The notes under the pieces are model-generated. The model was not told the origin of the DNA and did no database searches. It saw only the letters and a list, made by a program, of their open reading frames with translations. Source: JAENVU01 sp963756815 (GTDB lineage: Bacteria > Actinomycetota > Acidimicrobiia > IMCC26256 > JAENVU01). Taken from it: DNA of 64,000 nucleotides. The stretch covers positions 1-64,000 of the forward strand of contig CAVWPR010000032.1 of NCBI GenBank assembly GCA_963756815.1, read 5' to 3'. Position 1 is the stretch's first letter, and each line of letters begins with the position of its first letter. Both the position numbers and the translations under genes were made by a program. This document shows positions 43,431 to 54,122 of this stretch, in pieces.

Positions 43431-43472
43431 CGGTCGAACCTACCCGTGCGCCGCGCCAGTGGCCGACGGTCG

Positions 43473-44833
43473 CTACAGCGACGCGATGAGGCGCTCGACG
43501 CGGTCGTCGCGGGCCTTGAACGGGTCCTTGCACAGCACCGTGCGCTGGGCCTGGTCGTTGAGCTTCAGGTGCACCCAGTCGACCGTGTAGTCGCGCTTGC
43601 GCTCCTTGGCCTTCTTGATGAACGCGCCGCGCAGGCGCGCCCGTGTCGTCTGCGGGGGCTCGTCCATCGCGAGGTCGATCTCCTCGTCGGTGACGATGCG
43701 GTCGACCTGCCCCCGCCGTTCCAGCAGGTAGTAGAGCGACCGCGAGCGCGTCACGTCGTGGTACGCGAGGTCGAGCAGCGCCACGCGCGGATGCGTCAGG
43801 GGCAGCGAGTGCTTGTCCCGGTACGACTCGATGAGCTGGTGCTTGATCACCCAGTCGACCTCGCGGGTGAGCTTGAGCGGGTCGGCCTCGAGGTGGGTCA
43901 TCACGTGCTCCCACATCTCGAGCGCCCGCTGCTCCAGCGGGCGAGAGCGTGCGACGCTTCGCGAAGCGCAACGCGCGGTTCAGGTACTCGGCCTGGATCT
44001 CGACCGCCGAGAGCTCGCGACCGTTGGCGAGCCGCACCCGACGCCGGCAGGTGATGTCGTGACTGATCTCGCGGATCGCGCGGATCGGGTTCTCGAGCGA
44101 CAGGTCGCGCCACGGCCCCGAGTCCTCCTCGAGCATCCGCAGGACGATCGACGGTGGTCCCGACCTTGAGGAACGTCGTGTACTCGCTCATGTTCGAGTC
44201 GCCCACGATCACGTGCAGGCGGCGGAACCGCTCGGCGTCGGCGTGGGGCTCGTCGCGCGTGTTGATGATCGGGCGAGACCGGGTCGTCGCCGAGGAGACG
44301 CCCTCCCAGATGTGCTCGGCGCGCTGGGCGATGCAGTACATGGCGCCCCGGGCCGTCTGCAGCACCTTGCCCGCGCCGGCGTAGACCTGGCGCGAGACGA
44401 GGAACGGGATCAGCACGTCGGTGAACTTGGCGAAGTCGCCGTCACGCTCGACGAGGTAGTTCTCGTGGCAGCCGTAGGAGTTGCCGGCGGAGTCGGTGTT
44501 GTTCTTGAACAGGTAGACCTCACCGCGGATCCCCTCCTCGCGCAGGCGCACCTCGGCCGACTGCACGAGGCTCTCGAGGATCCGCTCCCCCGCCTTGTCG
44601 TGGACGACGACGTCGTAGACGGAGTCGCACTCGGGGGTGGCGTACTCGGGGTGGCTGCCGACGTCGAGGTACAGCCGGGCGCCGTTCTCGAGGAACACGT
44701 TGCTCGACCGGCCCCACGACACGACCCGGCGGAACAGGTAGCGCGCGACCTCGTCGGGGCTCAGCCGGCGCTGCCCGCGCAGGGTGCAGGTGACGCCGTA
44801 CTCGTTCTCGAGTCCGAAGATCCTGCGTTCCAC
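43473..44833 (-). CDS. pafA: Pup-protein ligase PafA (two frameshifts), about 452 aa
   Basis: Ligates the C-terminal Glu of Pup to substrate lysines using ATP; glutamine-synthetase fold. RIFGLENEYGVTCTL gives the catalytic Glu-rich strand, and HPEYATPECD, KNNTDSAGNSYGCHENYLV, INTRDEPHADAERFRRLHVI and GDSNMSEYTTFLKVGTT follow. The frame shifts near 44150 and 43935, after which ADPLKLTREVDWVIKHQLIE and KLNDQAQRTVLCKDPFKARD complete the protein. It lacks the Dop-specific loop insertion. GTG at 44833. Confidence 0.93.
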
Positions 44834-44895
44834 GCGTGCTCCCAGGGGACGGGGTGCGAGGGCAGGCTACCGGCCACGGGTCCTAGCCTGAGGCC

Positions 44896-45256
44896 GTGCG
44901 CGATGCGGAGCGGTCGGTCCCGATGGTGCGACTGACCCAGGTGCACGGCTCCTTCGCGGCCCGGGTGCTCGTCGCCCGCCTCGCCGACGAGGGCATCGAC
45001 GCCCGCCTCCGGGGTCCGGTCGACGGTCCGTACCGCTTCACGGTCGGTGAGATGGCGCGGGTCGAGGTCTACGTCCCGGAGGACCAGATCGACGACGCGG
45101 CCTACGTGCTGCTCGCCAACGAGGTGGAGGACGCCACCGCGCTCCCCGAGCCGCGTGACGCCGCGATCGGTCCGTCATCGCGGCGTCGCCGCGCTGGTGC
45201 TCCTCGCGATCGTGGTCGCCGCGCTCGCGCCGGTGGCGCGCTACCTCGCCGGCTGA
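44896..45256 (+). CDS. DUF2007-like signal-transducing protein with C-terminal membrane helix (frameshifted)
   Basis: A ferredoxin-like small domain (MVRLTQVHGSFAARVLVARL, DEGIDARLRGPVDG, RVEVYVPEDQIDDAAYVLLA) resembles DUF2007/putative signal transducing proteins. After about 45170 the frame shifts to a hydrophobic C-terminal helix (AALVLLAIVVAALAPVARYL) ending at 45256. GTG at 44896. It is divergent from pafA and convergent with prcA, whose stop codons share a hairpin. Function unknown. Confidence 0.6.
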
Positions 45257-45270
45257 GCGACCGGGCTCAG
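45253..45270. terminator. Hairpin spanning the stop codons of two convergent genes
   Basis: CTGAGC (45253-45258), six bases, GCTCAG (45265-45270). It contains the TGA of the DUF2007-like gene and the stop of prcA. Same sequence arms as the hairpin at 1046-1063. Confidence 0.5.
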
Positions 45271-45947
45271 GCGAGCAGGGCCTCGAGCTCGTCGCCCTTG
45301 ATGCGGCGGAACGCACGGGCCGGGCGGGCGCGGTCGAGCAACGCGACCTCGAGCTGGCCGGACGTGAGCGTCTCGTCGTCGCCGGCGAGGACCTTGGCGC
45401 CGAGCTTCACCGCGTCGGCGAGGCTCGCTCCCTCGGCGTAGTCGGCGGCGAGCGCGTCCTTGATCCGGTCCGCCTCGCCACCGAGCACGGTGAACCCCTG
45501 CTCGTCCATCACGGTGCCGTCGTAGAGGATGTGGAACAGCTGGTCGGGCTCGTCCTCGGTGGCGCCGACCGACGCCACGAGGATCTCGACCTCGTACGGC
45601 TTCATCTCGTGGGTGAACACCTGCCCGAGCGTCTGCGCGTACGCGTTGGCGAGCCCACCGGCGTTCACGTCCTCCGGCGAGTACTGGTACCCCTTCAGGT
45701 CGGCGAGGCGCACGCCACCGATCTTCAGCGACTGGAACTCGTTGTACTTGCCGACGCCCGCGAACGCGATGCGGTCGTAGATCTCGCTGATCTTGTAGAG
45801 GGTCCGGCTCGGGTTCTCGGCCACGATGACCACGCCGGCGGCGCACACCAGCGCGACCAGGCTCCGTCCGCGGGCGATGCCCTTCCGCGCGTAGTCGGCG
45901 CGGTCCTTCATCATCTGCTCGGGTGAGACGTAGAACGGCATGTTCAT
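45267..45947 (-). CDS. prcA: Proteasome alpha subunit, 226 aa
   Basis: Forms the outer rings and gate of the 20S proteasome. The N-terminal gate region MNMPFYVSPEQMMKDRADYA, KGIARGRSLVALVCAAGVVI, and SEIYDRIAFAGVGKYNEFQS are typical of actinobacterial PrcA. The C-terminus is ALLA-like. ATG at 45947 overlaps the prcB stop (ATGA). Intact frame, unlike its neighbours. Works with PrcB, Mpa and the Pup system. Confidence 0.95.
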   Translation of the reverse strand: MNMPFYVSPEQMMKDRADYARKGIARGRSLVALVCAAGVVIVAENPSRTLYKISEIYDRIAFAGVGKYNEFQSLKIGGVRLADLKGYQYSPEDVNAGGLANAYAQTLGQVFTHEMKPYEVEILVASVGATEDEPDQLFHILYDGTVMDEQGFTVLGGEADRIKDALAADYAEGASLADAVKLGAKVLAGDDETLTSGQLEVALLDRARPARAFRRIKGDELEALLA

Positions 45948-46783
45948 CGGCTCGTCGCAGGCCTCCCGGCTCTCGTTGCCGCCGCGCTCGGGACCGCGCG
46001 AGCAGGTCCTGCGGCCCGGGCGGCGACGTCGTCGTCGTCGAGCAGGCGGAAGCCGTCGGTGTCGATGATCGCGACCATCGGGTAGATGCCGCGGATGAGG
46101 TCCGGGCCACCGGTGGCGGCGTCCTCGTCGGCCGCTGCGAACAACGAGCGGATCGCGAGCGCGACCGCGTCGTCGGACGTGATGCCCTCCGACCACCCGG
46201 CCTTGATCCAGTTCTTGGCGTGCACGCCGCCGGATCCGTTGGCCATGTAGTCGGCCTCTTCGTACTTGCCGCCGGTGGCGTCGTAGGAGAACACGCGGCC
46301 CCGGCGCCGGCGGTGGTCGTAGCCGGCGAAGAGCGGCACGACCACGAAGCCCTGCATCGCCGCCGGCAGGTTGGCCCGCACCATCTGCGCGAGCTGGTTC
46401 GCCTTGCCCTCGAGGCTCAGCTGCTCGCCCTCGACCTTCTCGTAGTGGCGCAGCTGCACCTGGAACAGTCGGACCATCTCGACGGCGGGGCCGGCCGCGC
46501 CGGCGATGGCCACGCCGGAGTGCTCGTCGGCCGCGTAGACCTTCTCGATGCGCCGGTTGGCGATCGCGACGCCCGCCGTGGCGCGCCGGTCGCCCGCCAT
46601 CACCACGCCGTCGGCCGAGCGGATCGCGACAACGGTGGTGCGTGGGTGATGTCGAACGGCGTGCCCGCGCCGCCGACGCACGGGCGTGACGCCCGCCGGG
46701 CTCACCTGCCGCAGCAGCTCGACGAAGGACGGTCCGGGATCGACTCCGGGCGCGAAGAGGGGAAGCATCGAAGGCTCGGTCAT
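45944..46783 (-). CDS. prcB: Proteasome beta subunit (frameshifts in propeptide and tail)
   Basis: Catalytic Ntn-hydrolase. The mature protein begins at the Thr of TTVVAIRSADGVVMAGDRRA (residues 49-50), followed by GVAIANRRIEKVYAADEHSG and AKNWIKAGWSEG. The propeptide frame probably shifts twice near 46640-46675: the expected GGAGTPFDITH before the Thr is present in the neighbouring frame. The last 40 residues may also be shifted. Overlaps prcA by ATGA. Confidence 0.93.
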   Translation of the reverse strand: MTEPSMLPLFAPGVDPGPSFVELLRQVSPAGVTPVRRRRGHAVRHHPRTTVVAIRSADGVVMAGDRRATAGVAIANRRIEKVYAADEHSGVAIAGAAGPAVEMVRLFQVQLRHYEKVEGEQLSLEGKANQLAQMVRANLPAAMQGFVVVPLFAGYDHRRRRGRVFSYDATGGKYEEADYMANGSGGVHAKNWIKAGWSEGITSDDAVALAIRSLFAAADEDAATGGPDLIRGIYPMVAIIDTDGFRLLDDDDVAARAAGPARAVPSAAATRAGRPATSR

Positions 46784-46795
46784 CGGCGGGCGAGC

Positions 46796-47020
46796 CTAGT
46801 GGTGCGCCTCACCAGACCCGGTGGAGGCGGTGCCAGCGCGCGATGCGGCGTTGCAACTTGCGGACGGCACGTTCCTCACGGACGGCGGCGAGGACGTCGT
46901 CGGGCACGTGGGTGGATTGCAGACGGGCGCCTCTGGCGAGCGTCGCGCTCGAGCCGCGATCCGTCGCCGTCGGCCGGCCCGCTCGGAGCTCACGACGCGA
47001 GTCGCGTCCGCGCCGCTCAC
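46796..47020 (-). CDS. Small hypothetical protein between pup and prcB (probably frameshifted)
   Basis: GTG at 47020 overlaps the pup stop. The frame beginning VSGADATRVVSSERAGRRRR is plausible at first, but later residues are Cys/Pro/Ser-rich and unlikely. A neighbouring frame reads VPDDVLAAVREERAVRKLQR and RIARWHRLHRVW to a stop at 46809, a more protein-like basic helix. One frameshift near 46950 would join them. No family recognised. Confidence 0.4.
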   Translation of the reverse strand: MSGADATRVVSSERAGRRRRIAARARRSPEAPVCNPPTCPTTSSPPSVRNVPSASCNAASRAGTASTGSGEAHH

Positions 47021-47211
47021 TCGCCGCCCTTCTGGACGTACGACCGGACGAACTCCTCGGCGTTCGCCTCGAGGACGCTGTCGATCTCGTCGAGCAGGTC
47101 GTCGAGCTCCTCCTTGAGGGCCTCGCCCTGGCGTGCGGGCGCGGCCTCCTCGACGATCTCCTCGTCCCGCTCGTTCGGTGCGGGTTTCTTCTTCTGCTCC
47201 CGTTCGGCCAT
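47017..47211 (-). CDS. pup: Prokaryotic ubiquitin-like protein Pup, 64 aa
   Basis: Disordered acidic tag conjugated to lysines for proteasomal degradation. The Mpa-binding helix (ALKEELDDLLDEIDSVLEAN) and the C-terminal EEFVRSYVQKGGE are diagnostic. It ends in Gly-Gly-Glu, not Gly-Gly-Gln, so no deamidation is needed before PafA acts. ATG at 47211. Between dop and the small gene that precedes prcB. Confidence 0.96.
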   Translation of the reverse strand: MAEREQKKKPAPNERDEEIVEEAAPARQGEALKEELDDLLDEIDSVLEANAEEFVRSYVQKGGE

Positions 47212-47228
47212 GCGAACCTCCCGTGGCC

Positions 47229-48716
47229 CTACGAACCCAGTTGCTCGACCAGTTGGCCTGGGGTCGAGCACTGTGCGAACAACGCCTCGACGTGGGCCCG
47301 GCTTCCCTTGAGCGGTTCCATCATCGGGATCCGCCGCAAGGGGTCCGTTCCGACATCGAGGATCAAACTGTCCCAGTTGGCGGCGACGACGGAGTCGGCC
47401 CACCGCGCCAGGCACTGGCCTCGGAAGTATGCCCGCGTGCGGTCCGGCGGCTCGGTCATGCCCGCGCTCGACGTCGTCCTCGTCGACCAGGCGCTCGACC
47501 TTGCCCGCCCGCACCAGCCGCTCGTAGAGCGACTTCTCCTGGCGCACGTCGCGAGTACTGGAGGTCGAGGAGCGCCAGCTTCGGGTCGTCCCACGCCAGG
47601 CCGTCACGGTCGCGGTAGGCCTCGAGCAGCGACAGCTTCGTGACCCAGTCGAGCTGGCCGTCGAGGCTCATCGGGTCGCGTTCGAGCGCGGCGAGCGTCT
47701 CCTCCCAGCGCTGGAGCACGAGCGTGGCCGACGTCACCGCCGCACAGCTCGAGCCCGGTCTCGTCGGCGTACTTCTGCGCGAGCCGGAGGAACTCCCACT
47801 GCAGCTCGAGCGCGGTGCACGAGCCGCCGGCGGCGAGCTCGACGGTCGGCGTGAGCGTCGGGTCGTGCGACACCGTGCGCACCGCGTGCACGGGCCCGAC
47901 GATGCCGAGGTCCTTGTCGACGAACTCGTCCTCGATCATCGCGAGCACGATCGCCATCGTGCCGACCTTCAGGAACGTGGCGACCTCGCACAGGTTCGCG
48001 TCGCCCGCGATCACGTGGAGGCGCCGGTACTTCTGCGGATCGGCGTGCGGCTCGTCGCGTGTGTTCACCAGCGGGCGCTTGAGCGTGGTCTCGAGGCCGA
48101 CCTCCTCCTCGAAGAAGTCGGCGCGGCTCGCGAGCTGGAAGCCCACCGGGTCCGCGCCGTTCTCGGTGCCGACCTTGCCCGCGCCGGTGAACACCTGGCG
48201 CGACACGAACCACGGCAGCAGGTTGCGCACCAGCGCGGCGAACGGGGTCTGGCGGTCGACGAGGTAGTTCTCGTGGGTGCCGTACGAGTTGCCCTTGCCG
48301 TCCGAGTTGTTCTTGTAGACGACGATCTCCTGGCCCGGCTCGAGCAGCCGGCGGGCGGCCTTCATCGACCGGGCGAGGATCCGCTCCCCCGCCTTGTCGG
48401 CCAGGACGAGCTCGAGCGCGTCGGCGCACTCGGGCGTGGAGTACTCGGGGTGCGCGTGGTCGACGTAGTAGCGGGCGCCGTTCGTGAGGACGGTGTTGAC
48501 CAGGTGCGTCTCGACCTCGGGCGGCAGGCTGCCCTCGCGCCCGAAGCCGCGTGCGTCGCGTCCGGGGGTCTCGTCGTCGAAGTCCCAGCCGATGCGACGG
48601 TGCTCGACGTACGCGTTGATGAGCAGCGACGACGCCAGGACCGGGTTGGAATCCGGCGCGTTGCGGAGCACGACGCCGTACTCCGTCTCGATCCCGCAGA
48701 CCTTCGGCACCGCCAT
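47229..48716 (-). CDS. dop: Pup deamidase/depupylase Dop (about three frameshifts)
   Basis: PafA homologue that removes Pup from substrates and, where Pup ends in Gln, deamidates it. KVCGIETEYGVVLRNA, HPEYSTPECADALELVLADK, KNNSDGKGNSYGTHENYLVD, INTRDEPHADPQ-like NTRDEPHADPQKYRRLHVIA are clear. The Dop-specific extension near FDDETPGRDARGFGREGSLP distinguishes it from PafA. The C-terminal third is spread over frames (breaks near 47740, 47555 and 47460), ending EPLKGSRAHVEALFAQCSTP. As Pup here already ends in Glu, its role is likely depupylation. Confidence 0.9.
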
Positions 48717-48823
48717 CCGCGGCAGGCTAACCGGCCGCGGTGACACTCCGGTCAGGCGTTCCGGGCCCCCGGCGACGGGTAGCGTCGCCGGGTTCGACGA
48801 CCCGGGGGCGGGACCGAGGGGCA

Positions 48824-51800
48824 ATGGGCACGCAGACCGCGACGATCCTCGTGACCGATCTCGTCGGCTCGACCGCGCTCCGGGGTGAGGTCGGTGAGGA
48901 CCGGGCCGAGACGTTGCGCCGGGCCCACGACCGCGCGCTGGTCGAGGCGGCGCAGGCGAACGGCGGCACCGTCGTGAAGGGGCTCGGCGACGGCGTGCTC
49001 GTGATGTTCGCCGGCGCGGCCGAGGCCGTCGCCGCCGGGGTCGCCATGCAGCGCGCGGTCGACCTGCTCGCCCGCAGCGAGCGCCTGCCGCTCGCGATCC
49101 GGGTCGGCGTCTCGGCCGGCGACGTCACGCTCGAGGACGGCGACTGCTTCGGTACGCCGGTCGTCGAGGCGTCGCGACTGTGCGCCGCGGCCGACGGCGG
49201 GCAGATGCTGGTCGCCGAGGTCGTGCGGGTGCTGGCGCGCGGCCGCGGCGGCCACGAGATGACGCCGATCGGCGAGCTGGAGCTCAAGGGCCTCGCCGAG
49301 CCGGTGCCCACGTTCGACGTTGCGTGGGAGCCGGCGGCCGGCGCGGCCGACCTCCGGACCCGCACGCCCTACGTCGGCCGCGAGCGCGAACGCGAAGTGC
49401 TCGCCGGGCGGATCGCCGCCGCCTGCGACGGCACCGGTGGCCTCGTGCTCGTCGCCGGCGAGCCGGGCATCGGCAAGACCCGCCTCGTCACCGAGGTGTG
49501 CGCGCAGTTCGACGACGCTCATGGTCCTGTTCGGCGGCTGTCACGACGGCGACGTGGTCTCCGTACGCGCCGTTCGCCGAGGCGATCACCGACTGGGCCC
49601 GCCGCAACCCGGTCGACGGCGTGCGCGCGGCGCTCGGCGCCGACGCCGCGGTCATCGCCCGGCTCGCGCCGGCGATCCGCGAGGTCGCTGCCCGACGTCG
49701 GCGAGCCGCTGCCGGTCCCGGCCGACGCCGAGACCGCGCGCCTGCACGACGCCGTCGGTCAGGTGCTGCACCCGGCTCGCGGCGGCGATCCCCGGTCGTG
49801 CTCGTCGTGGAGGACCTCCACTGGGCCGACGACGCGACCGTCGGGATGCTGCGCGCCCTGGCGCGCGTCGCCGCGCACGGACGCCGCTCGTCGATCGTCG
49901 GCACCTACCGCGAGACGGACCTCGACCGGCGCCATCCGTTCGCCGCGGCGCTCCCGCTGCTGCAGCGCGAGGTCGAGCCGACCCGCATCGCGCTCGACGG
50001 CCTCGGGGCCGACGACGTGCAGGCGCTGCTCGAGCGGCTCTCCGGCCACGCCGTGCCGCCGGAGTTCGCCCCGCTGCTCGCGACCGAGACCGACGGCAAC
50101 CCGTTCTTCCTGCGCGAGACGCTGCTGCACCTCGTCGACGAAGGGCGGCTGCGCGAGGTCGAACGGCGTCTGGGTGGCGCGCCGGCCGATCTCGGCATCC
50201 CCGCCGGCGTCCGCGACGTGATCGGCCGTCGCCTCTCGCGCCTCTCCCCCGACGCCAACAAGCTGCTCGCCGCGGGCGCGCTGTTCGAGGTGGCGTTCCC
50301 GCTCGACGATCGCGGCGGCGGTCACGAAGATCGACGAGGACGAAGCGCTCGACGCGATCGACGAGGCGCTCGAGGCGCGCATCGTCGTCGCCACCGGCGA
50401 GTTCGACCACTACGCGTTCACCCACGCGTTGTTCCGCCACACGCTCGTCGAGGAGCTGAACCCGAGCCGCCAGGTGCGCATGCACCGCGCCATCGCCGAG
50501 GCGATCGAGAAGGAGCTGCGCGGCGCGCCCGACCCGGCGACGGCGGCGACGCTCGCCCGTCACTACCTCCACAGCGCCGCGATCCCGGGCGCCGAGCGGG
50601 GCGTGCCCGTACGCGCTCGGCGGTCGCCGACGACGCCGCCGCGCGGTACGCCCGGCACGAGGAGCTCGCGGCGCTGCGGACCGCGGCGGAGCTGCTCGAG
50701 GACGGCGACGACCGCGCGGTCGAGGTCGACTGCCGGATCGCCGACGGCGGCGCGCTACGTCGAGACCGATCCCGACCGGGTGCTCGTCGCGGCCGAGCGC
50801 GCCGCCGCGCGGCCTCGCGGCCTCGGCGGGCGACGACGCCGCCGCCGACTTCGTGGCCGAGCTCTGATCGCGGTCCCGATCGAGGACATCACGCTGCGGT
50901 GGCGACTCGCGGACCTGGCCCGCCGGTGGTTGCGTCCGGAACGGCGCGACCGCGCAGTGGGCGTTGGTCCGCGAGTGCGAGCTCGAGAGCGCGACCACGA
51001 GGCTCCCGAGGCGCCCGGGATCCCGGTCGACGACGACGAGTACCGGGAGCTGCGGAGCGTCGTTCGCACGCTTGCCCGACGACCAACGTCGGAGCGCCTA
51101 CGACACCCCCGCGACACGCGCCGAGGCGTTGGCGATGCTCGACGCCCGCGCCGAGTTCGCGTTCGGGTGGCTCTGGGCGAGCGGCCGCTGGGCCACGGCG
51201 TCGACCTGCTCGAGGAGGCGGTCGCGGGGTTCCGCGAGGAGGGCCTCGTCGGCGATGGAGGCGTTCGTGCTCGCAGTCCGGTCGCGCCTGGAGACGGTGC
51301 TGGGCCGGTTCGACGACTCGGCGGCCGACCTCGACGCGGCGCTCGCGCTGGTGCCACGACTCGCGGCCGATTCGAACCAGGCGTTCCAGGTGCTGGCCAC
51401 GCCGCTCCTGCGCGACATCGTCCACGGGGTCGTGTCCCCGCTCGAGACGGCCGATTTCCTGCTCACCTTCTCCGAGCAACCCGACACCCAGTGGGCGGGT
51501 CTCGTCCTGCGGCTGGCGGCGGCCCGCATCTTCGCGGTCGACCGGAGGGATCCGGAACGGGCGGCCCGGCTCCTCGACGACTCGATCTCGGCGGTCGAGC
51601 GCGCGGCGCCGTGGGCGCCGAACGCGCCGCTCGTGCTACCAGTACGCGGTCGACGTGCCGTGGAACCTGGCCGAGCCCCACCACATCGACGTCGCTCACC
51701 CGCGTGGTTCGCGGCACTGGCTCGAACCCGACCTCCGGTACCCCGGCGACGGACTCGCGTTGGTGCCTGGCCAAGCTCTGCGCCCTCGCGGGCGATGCCG

Positions 51801-52050
51801 ACGACGCTCGGCACTGGTGTGGCGAAGCGCGCCGCTCGCTCGGCGAGGAGGGCGCGGAGCCGGTCATCGTGCGAGTCGACCACGACGCGGCCGAGATGGA
51901 GCTGCGCCTCGGTGCGGCGGGCGACCCCGACGATTCGCCGCGTGCGATTGCGGCGGCCCGCGGCGCGCTGCACGCACCCTGCGATGTCCGGCGTGGCTTC
52001 CCCATCTCGACGCATTGGAGGCGTGCGCCGCCGAAGATCTGGTCGGCTGA
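48824..52050 (+). CDS. Class III nucleotide cyclase fused to AAA ATPase/TPR regulator (many frameshifts), about 1075 aa
   Basis: An N-terminal cyclase domain (residues 1-165) with metal Asp in ILVTDLVGSTALRGE and KGLGDGVLVMFAGAAEA, and CFGTPVVEASRLCAAADGGQ, is followed by an AAA domain with Walker A AGEPGIGKTRLV and Walker B VLVVEDLHWADDAT, then helical repeats. It is like the multi-domain cyclase/ATPase regulators common in actinobacteria. At least eight frame changes (near 49510, 49690, 49785, 50310, 50620, 50755, 50865 and later) are needed, ending LDALEACAAEDLVG. Product may be cAMP; activity unverified. Confidence 0.75.
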
Positions 52051-52054
52051 CGCC

Positions 52055-54077
52055 TCAAGCGTTCGGGAACACGTCCAGGAAGATGCGCGCGCCCTGTCGG
52101 TTGATGATACCGCGGGTCTGGGTCGACGGCGCGGCCTCGGCCTGGCCGTGCAGGTCCATCCACCGCCACTCGTGACCGTCGACGTTCACCGTGTAGCCGA
52201 GGAACGCGATGCCGCGCGCGCCCGGGCCGGGCACGAAGGTGTTGGCGGGGCCGGTGCAGGCCTGGCCACCCTCACCGAGCGGGCTGCGGTGGCGGGTGCC
52301 GTCGGTCCAGACGTAGCGGCCGGGCACGGTCCAGTCGCGGGTCGCCGGGAGGAGCGCGGCGAGGTGACGCGCCACGATGCCGCCGCCGTCGTCGGCCGGT
52401 GCCTCGCCGTCGTCGGAGTGACCGCACCCGAAGCGGTCGGTGTCGTCCGCGCCGTCGATCGTGCGCGGCACGCCGACCGCGTTCGTCTTCGGGAAGAGGT
52501 AGCCCACCATGTCCTCGCCGAGGCCCTCGACGAAGCGGTAGCGGCTGCGAGAGCCGGCTCATGATCCACGGCGGCGGGCTCGCGCCGTCGGGGACCGCCT
52601 GGTCGGCCGGGCCGCCGAAGTCGCGGGCGTAGGTGAACGGGAAGAGCTCGCCCGGCGCGGAGACGAAGTCGGCGTCGCCGATCCGGTACCACACCACCTC
52701 GGTGCGGAACTCGTTCGCGATCGCGAACGGATCCGCGACGCCCGTCGCGTTGCGGGTGAGCAGGCGTCCGTCGAGGTAGCCGTCCTTGCCGGGGATCACC
52801 CCGAGCGATCCGCCGAGCGCGAACAACGCGTTCTCGAGCGGCACGAAGAACGTGTCCCGCCGGGACTCGATCGTCGTGGTGCGCGACCACTGTCCGTTCG
52901 CCGAGCGCGATCGCGGCCCAGCGTGCGACCGCCTCACCGCGCCGCTGGGTCGACGAGTGGTAGCCGTACGGCGCGGCGGTGGTGTCGTTGCGGTAGATCG
53001 TGCGACAGCCGCCGTTGCCGGTCGACGAGTACAGGCCGGTCGGCGTGTGGTCGCGCGGCGCCGGGTACACCTGCGGCATCTCCACCGACCCGACGGAGCC
53101 GGCCATGGTCATCGCCATGCCGCCGAACCGCTGCTCGAGCGCCTGCGCGCGCGAAGTTGGGCCAGTCCGACGACAGGTGGAGGCGGTCCTGGCGAGTCGT
53201 CGGAGAACCCGAGCTCCTCGGCGTGGATGCCGTAGTTCACGAGCGTCGCGGTGACCTTCCCGCTCGGTCGGACCGCCTGCATCACCCCGACCGACTCGTC
53301 GGCCGCGAACGGGTAGCTCGACCAGCACGTGGTCATGTCGGTCGGTCGCACCGATCCGTACCGGAGGTGCGCGTGGTAGGTGTGCGCGGCCGCTCGTTCG
53401 ATCGAGGCCGCGCTCTGCGCGATCAGGTACTCCACGTAGAACGGGTCGGTTCCCGACGCCGTCTCGCTCGGACCGGTGATGCCGATGGTGTCCGGCGCCG
53501 ACTCGTCGTGCGTCGAGCTGAAGAACATCTCGTCCAGGTGGGTGCCGTCGGCGCGGACCTTGGCCCGCACGCGGTCCCAGTACTCCTTGAACACGCCCTC
53601 GTTGTCGACGCTCGTGATCGAGACCCTGCGATCGCCGTTGTCGACGACGACCGTGCGGGCCCACACGGGGTCGAGCACCGCGGTCGGCTGGCGGTCGCAG
53701 CAGTCGCCGCCGCCCAGGTAGATGCCGTCCCACCGACCGTCGGGTGGCGCGACGGTGCCGTCGACGCGGCGGACCGGGCAGTCCTGGAACGGCTCGCCGT
53801 CGTCGTGGCGGCGGTTGCCGTTCGTGTCCTGGTACGGCTCCTCGAGGGTGAGGAGGTGGGCGCCGGTGTACGACGCGGGCGCGGCGCAGTGCGCGGGATC
53901 GGCGACGCCGGGCCCGGCGAGCGGCGGCGTGACGTCGACCGCCGCCGCGCCGACCCGGAAGTCGGCGTCGGGCCGGTTCGATCCGTGCGCGCCGGCGCTC
54001 GGGACGGCCAGGGCCGGGACGGCGAGCGCCGCGACCACGAACGGGAGGAGGGTGCGAAGCGCCCGGTTTCGCCGCAT
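52055..54077 (-). CDS. Secreted neutral/alkaline ceramidase-like protein (about three frameshifts)
   Basis: A signal peptide (RTLLPFVVAALAVPALAVPS), then DFRVGAAAVDVTPPLAGPGV, IYLGGGDCCDRQPTAVLDPV and FFSSTHDESAPDTIGITGPS, resembles the N-terminal domain of neutral/alkaline non-lysosomal ceramidases and related extracellular hydrolases. Later parts lie in other frames (breaks near 53160, 52895, 52545) and end IDGADDTDRFGCGHSDDGEA ... RQGARIFLDVFPNA. The usual ceramidase Ser motif was not located, so the substrate is open. Convergent with the cyclase gene, 4 bases apart. Confidence 0.6.
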
Positions 54078-54122
54078 GTGACGGCAGGTTACGAACGCGC
54101 CGCGCCGACCGCCACCCCACCG

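Noticed and set aside
46821..47643. Forward frames over pup and the dop 3' end
   Set aside because: Antisense to pup and dop, whose protein signatures are certain.
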